Shown one piece after another: positions 13,510-18,132 of a stretch of DNA of 18,132 nucleotides (the first letter of the stretch is position 1; each line of letters begins with the position of its first letter). Made by a program: the position numbers and the translations under genes. Origin of the DNA: an uncultured Collinsella sp. (lineage in GTDB: Bacteria; Actinomycetota; Coriobacteriia; Coriobacteriales; Coriobacteriaceae); NCBI GenBank assembly GCA_958447915.1, contig CAUDCB010000024.1, positions 1-18,132 on the forward strand, in the 5' to 3' direction. The notes under the pieces were generated by a model. That model did no database searches and was not told the DNA's origin. It worked only from the letters and a program-made list of their open reading frames with translations.

Positions 13510-16230
13510 ATGCGAAAAACCGTACCGATTGTGCTTAGCACCGTCTTGGCTACATCCATCTTGGGCACCCCGGCTGTATCAACAGCCCAAACCCAAGACG
13601 CAAAAGCCAAAGCAGCCCAAAGCAACAGCGAACAAACTAACCTGTCAAATTGTTGGATTTCCTTTAGCAATAGCGTGAACTATGGAAATCAATACATAGA
13701 AGGAAAAGGGCCAAAATCGAGTGACTTTGAAGTACACAAGAGCGTTTCTGGAGAAAAAGTAGATTCGAAGCTCTATTCCCTTGTGTTCTTTACCTATACC
13801 GACCAAGGCGAAAGAAAAGAAACCAGCAAGGTTCCCACGGCTGCCGGTGAATACTATGTTTACGCAAAAGCTAATAAAGATTCCGGCGCAACCGGAATTA
13901 CCAGTTATTACGGTTTTAGAATACTTGAAAAAAATAATCTCGAAGGCAAGAGCCTTCAGGTCACCAATAGCAGTGTCGCATATAAAGGAAAACCTATTGC
14001 ATTAGATGCGACACTAGTCGATTATGACGGGAATGAAGTTGACAAATCCTGCTATACACTTTGCTATAGTGACAAACATTTGAATAAACTTGACGGCGTT
14101 CCGGTAGAATGTGGCGAGTATTACGTTAACGCCAGAGCAATTGCGGGTTCAGGCTATGTCGGTCAGGCGAATAGTTATTACCGTGTCAATATTGTCGACA
14201 CAACAGACATTTCGTACTTTAATTTCTACATCAACCAAAACGTTGTAGTCGGAGGGACAGAGCCGACATTCAACTCGTCACTCTATTTCCTCAATGAAAA
14301 CGGTGAATCAGTATCAATCGACCTAAAACAAGGAACCGACTATACCGTCTTAGGCTATTGCTCAGATGCCGAGTCAACCGCCTACCAGCCTGAACCTCCA
14401 GCGGAGCCCGGCGATTACTATGCAGTTTTGCAAGGAATGGGATCCTATAAAGGCACTAAGAAGGTTCGCTTTAGTGTAAAGGCCGCCAACGACATGGCAT
14501 TGTGCCATTTCAATTTTAACGGCGGTTTTAAAGTCGGAGATAAGCTTAGCAGCGCCAATTTCCCAGTCTACAATTCTGACGGTAGCAGACTGGACCCCGC
14601 TGAATACAGATTGGTTTTTACACAAAACGGGGAAGAGATCCCTGGATTTCCATCGGAGGCCGGATGGTATAACGTAAAAGCAGTTGCCGTCGAAGGGTCG
14701 AGAAAAATTGGAGAGACAACAGAATACGGCTTCCAAATCGCCGATCCATTAGACCTCTCGTTCCTTTATTCAAGCGGATCGAACAATCTGATTGTTGGTT
14801 ATGAGCCTTCATTCACGATAACTTACAGAGGCGAAACTTTTTATGAGCAGAATCAAGACTTCGTAATTGATCATTACGAATCCCAGAGTGGTGTAAATCT
14901 CGGCAAAAATTGCCCAAATGAGGCGGGTTTCTACAACGCAATTATAGTCCCAGCAAAGGGAAGCAAACTGCATGGCACCCAGAGCTTGTCATTTACCCTC
15001 AGAGACCCCCTCTCCCTTGAGGGCACCTATGCAGATTATTCCAATTTCTATCAGGGAGTAATCCTCACTGGAACTGAACCGCCCCTCAAATTAACTGGTA
15101 TAACTGGAGAGGTGTTCAACAACCCTGATGACTATACCCTCACTTACTATAAAAATGGCAGAGAATGTGATTCCATATCAGAGCCTGGAAACTACCAATG
15201 CGTCGCCAGCGCAACGGAGGGATCGGGGCTTTATGGAAAATCGGAAAGCCGCAATTTCGACGCCATTGATCCCGCCGACATATCCAATTACCACTTCTTT
15301 AGTAACCCGATTATCGGCGACGAGAACAGCATCGACCTCCGAGTGTCCTACATCGACTCGAATGACACACCACAGCAAATGAGCTTAGGTTCCAGCTCTG
15401 AATACGAAATTGTTAAAGTCATCGATAAAAACGGCAAAGATGTCGGAACGTCTATTCCATCTGAGCCTGGTGAATATACATTCACGCTTAAGGGCAAGGG
15501 AAACCACTACGGAACGCACACGGAGCAAGTAACCGTCTATGCCAAAAATGATCTGGCACTGTGCAGCATGAAGTTTCTTGATCCCGGAGTTCATGTCAAC
15601 ATGGAACCGCTCTACCTTCCAATTGGAAAACGTCCCGAGATCAAAGTCGTCAACAAACAGGGCAACGAACTGATAGAGGGCAAAGACTATGCGATTGAAT
15701 ACGCCAAAGAAGATAGCAAACTAACGTGGGATGACTATCTAAACAATGACAAATACTGGTCGACCGAACTACCGAAAACCGAAGGCACTTACTATTCACG
15801 CCTAAAAGCTCCGAAAGGCTCCTCCTACTGCGGAGTAACCGGCAATGTCTTCCCCATTGTTTACATGGGGCAAAATAATATACGGCAAATGAATATCTCC
15901 TTCGACAGCAAAGTCACGTCAGAGGTAGACGAATGGGGCCAAACGTACTATAGAATTCCATATACAGGTTCCAACGTTGACACCGGCCTTGTAATCAAGA
16001 ACGGCTCCACCAAGCTCAAAGAAAACCAAGACTACACCGTCAAGATGAACAACCAAAAGAACCCGGGTTCAGCCTATCTGCAAATTGAGGGCAAGGGGAA
16101 CTATACAGGTAGCCGAGGCTACATGATGTATATCTGTGCCGATCTGAGCGACCCAAATCTCAGTATCGAAGATGTTGGCCCTCAACCGTACGACGGCATT
16201 AAAAGCGCCCTCTCCCCAAGCTCAAACTAA
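13510..16230 (+). CDS. Large secreted repeat surface protein, N-terminal part (frame broken at 3' end)
   Basis: This 906-codon frame starts with a Sec signal peptide (MRKTVPIVLSTVLATSILG, likely cut after VSTA, residue 26). The rest is about nine divergent beta-rich repeats of 86-109 residues. Repeat starts are near residues 142, 231, 325, 411, 498, 587, 678, 787 and 877, marked by D-P/N-x-hydrophobic motifs such as ADPLDLS, RDPLSLE, DPADIS and NDLALC. Each repeat ends in a segment like EPGEYTFTLKGKGNHYGTH, typical of bacterial Ig-like/MBG-type surface repeats. No catalytic motif is seen, so an adhesive or stalk role is likely. The last repeat stops abruptly after PYDGIK at TAA 16228-16230, while its continuation is found in another frame downstream. 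The true gene therefore almost certainly continues beyond 18132. Base composition is much more AT-rich than the pel operon, with frequent AAA, AGA and ATA codons. Confidence 0.9.
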   Translation: MRKTVPIVLSTVLATSILGTPAVSTAQTQDAKAKAAQSNSEQTNLSNCWISFSNSVNYGNQYIEGKGPKSSDFEVHKSVSGEKVDSKLYSLVFFTYTDQGERKETSKVPTAAGEYYVYAKANKDSGATGITSYYGFRILEKNNLEGKSLQVTNSSVAYKGKPIALDATLVDYDGNEVDKSCYTLCYSDKHLNKLDGVPVECGEYYVNARAIAGSGYVGQANSYYRVNIVDTTDISYFNFYINQNVVVGGTEPTFNSSLYFLNENGESVSIDLKQGTDYTVLGYCSDAESTAYQPEPPAEPGDYYAVLQGMGSYKGTKKVRFSVKAANDMALCHFNFNGGFKVGDKLSSANFPVYNSDGSRLDPAEYRLVFTQNGEEIPGFPSEAGWYNVKAVAVEGSRKIGETTEYGFQIADPLDLSFLYSSGSNNLIVGYEPSFTITYRGETFYEQNQDFVIDHYESQSGVNLGKNCPNEAGFYNAIIVPAKGSKLHGTQSLSFTLRDPLSLEGTYADYSNFYQGVILTGTEPPLKLTGITGEVFNNPDDYTLTYYKNGRECDSISEPGNYQCVASATEGSGLYGKSESRNFDAIDPADISNYHFFSNPIIGDENSIDLRVSYIDSNDTPQQMSLGSSSEYEIVKVIDKNGKDVGTSIPSEPGEYTFTLKGKGNHYGTHTEQVTVYAKNDLALCSMKFLDPGVHVNMEPLYLPIGKRPEIKVVNKQGNELIEGKDYAIEYAKEDSKLTWDDYLNNDKYWSTELPKTEGTYYSRLKAPKGSSYCGVTGNVFPIVYMGQNNIRQMNISFDSKVTSEVDEWGQTYYRIPYTGSNVDTGLVIKNGSTKLKENQDYTVKMNNQKNPGSAYLQIEGKGNYTGSRGYMMYICADLSDPNLSIEDVGPQPYDGIKSALSPSSN
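16201..16204 (+). other. Apparent 1-base deletion (frameshift) in an A-run of the surface-protein gene
   Basis: The upstream frame reads ATT AAA AGC and soon meets TAA. With five A instead of four it would read ATT AAA AAG CGC CCT and join the downstream frame. The joined text YDGIKKRPLPKLKLNGYTL then aligns without gaps to the next repeat, YNGSEQKPKLKVSIDNAEL. The break is thus placed at or very near this A-run. It may be a real mutation, a reversible phase-variation event or a sequencing error. Confidence 0.8.
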
Positions 16231-18132
16231 ACGGTTACACATTGTTGCCCGGCGATGCCTACTCGGTCTCCTACGACAACAACGTTGAACCAGGCCAAGC
16301 AACGATTACGTTCACCGGTAACGGTTTATATGCTGGCTTCACAGGAACGGCAACTAAACAGTTCACCATATCACCCCTCTCGATTGAAGGAGCAAAGGTC
16401 GCCGTCAATAGTGGTTCGACCTATAACGGCTCTGAACAAAAACCGAAACTTAAAGTATCCATCGATAATGCAGAGCTTGAGGAGAACAAGGACTACACCG
16501 TCTCCTATAAGAACAACATAGATGCAGGAAAGGCTACTGCCGTAGTAACGGGAGCAGGACGGTACGGCGGCTCAATCGAAACGACGTTCGAGATTGCCAC
16601 CGCGGACATCTCAAATGCTTCCGTGCTCATACCAAGCCAGAGCTACACCGGCAGCGAGCTCAAGCCCGATGCCAACGTGACGCTGAACGGCAAAGCTCTA
16701 AAAGCCGGGAAAGACTACACGGCTTCCTACTCTGACAACGTAAAGATAGGAACCGCAACCGTCACCATCAAGGGCAAGGGCAATTATTCTGGAACCGCCA
16801 CGGGTAAGTTCGAGATTTGCAAAGAAGTCATTGATATCTCTAAGGCAACCGTTAACAAGATTGACGATGTCACCTTCGCGGGCGAACCCATCGAGCCCGC
16901 ACTCAAGGTAAGCTATAAAGACAAGGCCCTCAAACAGGGGACTGACTACGAAGTCTCTTATTCAGACAATGTCAACGCTGGTAAAGCGGCGTACACACTG
17001 TATGGCAAGGGCGACTACACCGGAACGCTCTCTGGAAACTTTAAGATCACACCTGCAAGCATTTCAGATGCGACGGTAGAACTTGATTCTTCGAGCTACA
17101 CCTATGACGGATCTGCCCATGAGCCCAAGGCGGCAGTAACGCTTAACGGAAAGTCATTAAGTTCAGAAACCGAATATGAACTCACATACGCTGACAACAC
17201 TAACGCTGGAAATGCAATCGCAACTGTAACGGGAAAGGGAAACTACAGCGGCACAGTCACCGCTACGTACAACATTGCTCCTGCCGATATTAGCTCCGCA
17301 CAAGTAACCATTCCCGAGCAGGCATACACAGGAAGCCCGCTCACCCCAGTTCCATCCGTTAAAATTGGTGATAAGGAACTGAGTCCCGACGTCGACTTTA
17401 CCGTGAGCTACGTCAACAACATAAACACGGGTGAAGGATACGCAACTGTAGAAGGATGCGGAAACTACACCGGCACGGCATTAGGAACGTTCCAGATTGT
17501 GAAAAAGGCAGAACCTGGTATCAACCGCGTCTCGGGCAATACCCGCTACGACACCATGGCGTCACTGTGCCAGAAAGGCAACTGGGGCCAAGGCGGCACA
17601 GTAGTCCTCGCCTACGGCGCCAACTACCCGGATGCATTAGCAGCAGCGGCGCTAGCAGGCGATGCCGATGCCCCCATCTTATTGACGGACTCAGGACAGC
17701 TCAGCGACCAGGCAAAAGCAGAGATCACTCGTCTCGCCCCAAGTAAGGTTGTAGCTGTCGGCGGTCCCAACGCCATCAACGAGAGTGTACTTTCATCCGC
17801 TAAAAATGCTGCACCGAACGCAGAAATCAAGCGCATCTGGGGCCAAACGCGTTATGAAACGTCACTCAATATCATGGGTGAACTATGCGGTCGTTCTAAC
17901 ACAGTCATTGTTGCAACGGGGACCAATTTCGCTGACGCTCTGTCCATCAGCCCCTACTCATATGCAACGGGATCACCGGTAATTCTGTGCGATCCTTCAA
18001 CCGGCTTATCGGAAGACGCACTGACCAAGATCCGTAACGGAGGTTACACTAACGCCGTAATTGTTGGCGGTAAAAATGCAGTCAGCACATCGGTTGAAAA
18101 CCAACTCAAGCAGAACGCTGTGGCCACCATAA
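16203..18132 (+). CDS. Surface protein, C-terminal part: MBG-like repeats then CWB2 cell-wall-binding repeats (open at window end)
   Basis: This frame has no stop from 16203 to 18132 and no credible start of its own; its first in-frame ATG lies inside the CWB2 region near 17559. It is therefore read as the continuation of the gene that starts at 13510. It encodes the end of one repeat, then five repeats of about 76 residues ending in phrases such as ATVTGKGNYSGTV, up to about 17505. Two putative cell-wall-binding repeats (CWB2, PF04122 type) follow: RVSGNTRYDTMASL with YGANYPDALAAAALAG from about 17526, and RIWGQTRYETSLNIM with TGTNFADALSISPYSY from 17832. CWB2 domains usually come in threes and anchor proteins non-covalently to wall polymers, so about one more is expected outside the window. 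The role is wall anchoring of a long repeat stalk, probably an adhesin. Confidence 0.85.
16374..17505 (+). repeat. Tandem coding repeats of about 228 bp (76 residues)
   Basis: Five successive units start near 16374, 16605, 16833, 17058 and 17286, spaced 225-231 bp. The shared pattern is DIS-x-A-x-V, then YxGxxxxP, L-x-G-K-x-L-x-x-G-x-DYTVSYxxN, then AGxATVTxxGKGNYxGTxxxxFxI. They are diverged in DNA, so they resemble old protein-level duplications rather than fresh DNA repeats. The longer, more divergent units in the N-terminal half keep the same ending motif. Confidence 0.85.

Noticed and set aside
16195..16210. Programmed -1 ribosomal frameshift at the A-run
   Set aside because: The sequence ATT AAA AGC does not form an X XXY YYZ slippery heptamer, and slipping back would pair the AAA-reading tRNA with TAA. 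I see no clear stem-loop or pseudoknot behind it.
1..18132. tRNA, rRNA, CRISPR array, insertion sequence or phage genes
   Set aside because: I saw no cloverleaf, short regular direct repeats, transposase motifs or terminal inverted repeats in the window; the only repeats are protein-level ones in the surface-protein gene.

Overview
The window looks like chromosomal DNA of a GC-rich, monoderm (Gram-positive) bacterium. My best guess is a gut Actinomycetota of class Coriobacteriia, such as Collinsella. The reasons are the high GC and GC-rich third codon positions in the left two thirds, GTG and TTG starts, a Pel locus without the outer-membrane partners PelB and PelC, and a surface protein with CWB2 cell-wall-binding repeats. 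The genus is an inference.

Left edge (1-1013, minus strand): the 5' two thirds of a gene for a Cys/Met-metabolism PLP-fold protein whose catalytic lysine position is arginine and whose other active-site motifs are also changed, so it is probably a pseudoenzyme. Upstream of it lie a short coding-like stretch with no recognised family and a perfect 9-bp hairpin.

Centre (1014-12139, minus strand, read from right to left): one tightly packed eight-gene unit, pelD-pelE-pelA(deacetylase)-pelF-pelG-cotH-VTC-DUF4956. All junctions overlap by 4 to 14 bases or are 3 bases apart. The first five genes match the Gram-positive Pel exopolysaccharide cluster described in Bacillus cereus. PelD is the membrane c-di-GMP receptor (GAF plus degenerate GGDEF with an intact RxxD I-site), PelE the TPR partner, PelF the cytosolic GT4 polymerase, PelG the membrane transporter, and PelA the extracellular polysaccharide deacetylase. 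PelD also carries an N-terminal SDR/epimerase-like domain that has lost its key motifs. The last three genes encode a CotH-kinase-fold lipoprotein, a VTC-type polyphosphate polymerase domain and a DUF4956 membrane protein. They appear to form an accessory module translated together with the Pel machinery.

Right (12140-18132, plus strand): after a 277-bp divergent promoter region, base composition becomes clearly more AT-rich. A GT2 polyprenyl-phosphate-sugar-synthase-like glycosyltransferase comes first. It is followed by a very large secreted surface protein: signal peptide, about nine N-terminal repeats of about 90 residues, then repeats of about 76 residues, then CWB2 anchoring repeats running off the window. 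Its reading frame is broken once, at an AAAA run near 16201. One added A restores a gapless repeat alignment, so this is either a real (perhaps reversible) frameshift or a sequencing error.

Together, the region reads as a cell-surface and biofilm locus: a c-di-GMP-gated exopolysaccharide machine next to a wall-anchored repeat protein.
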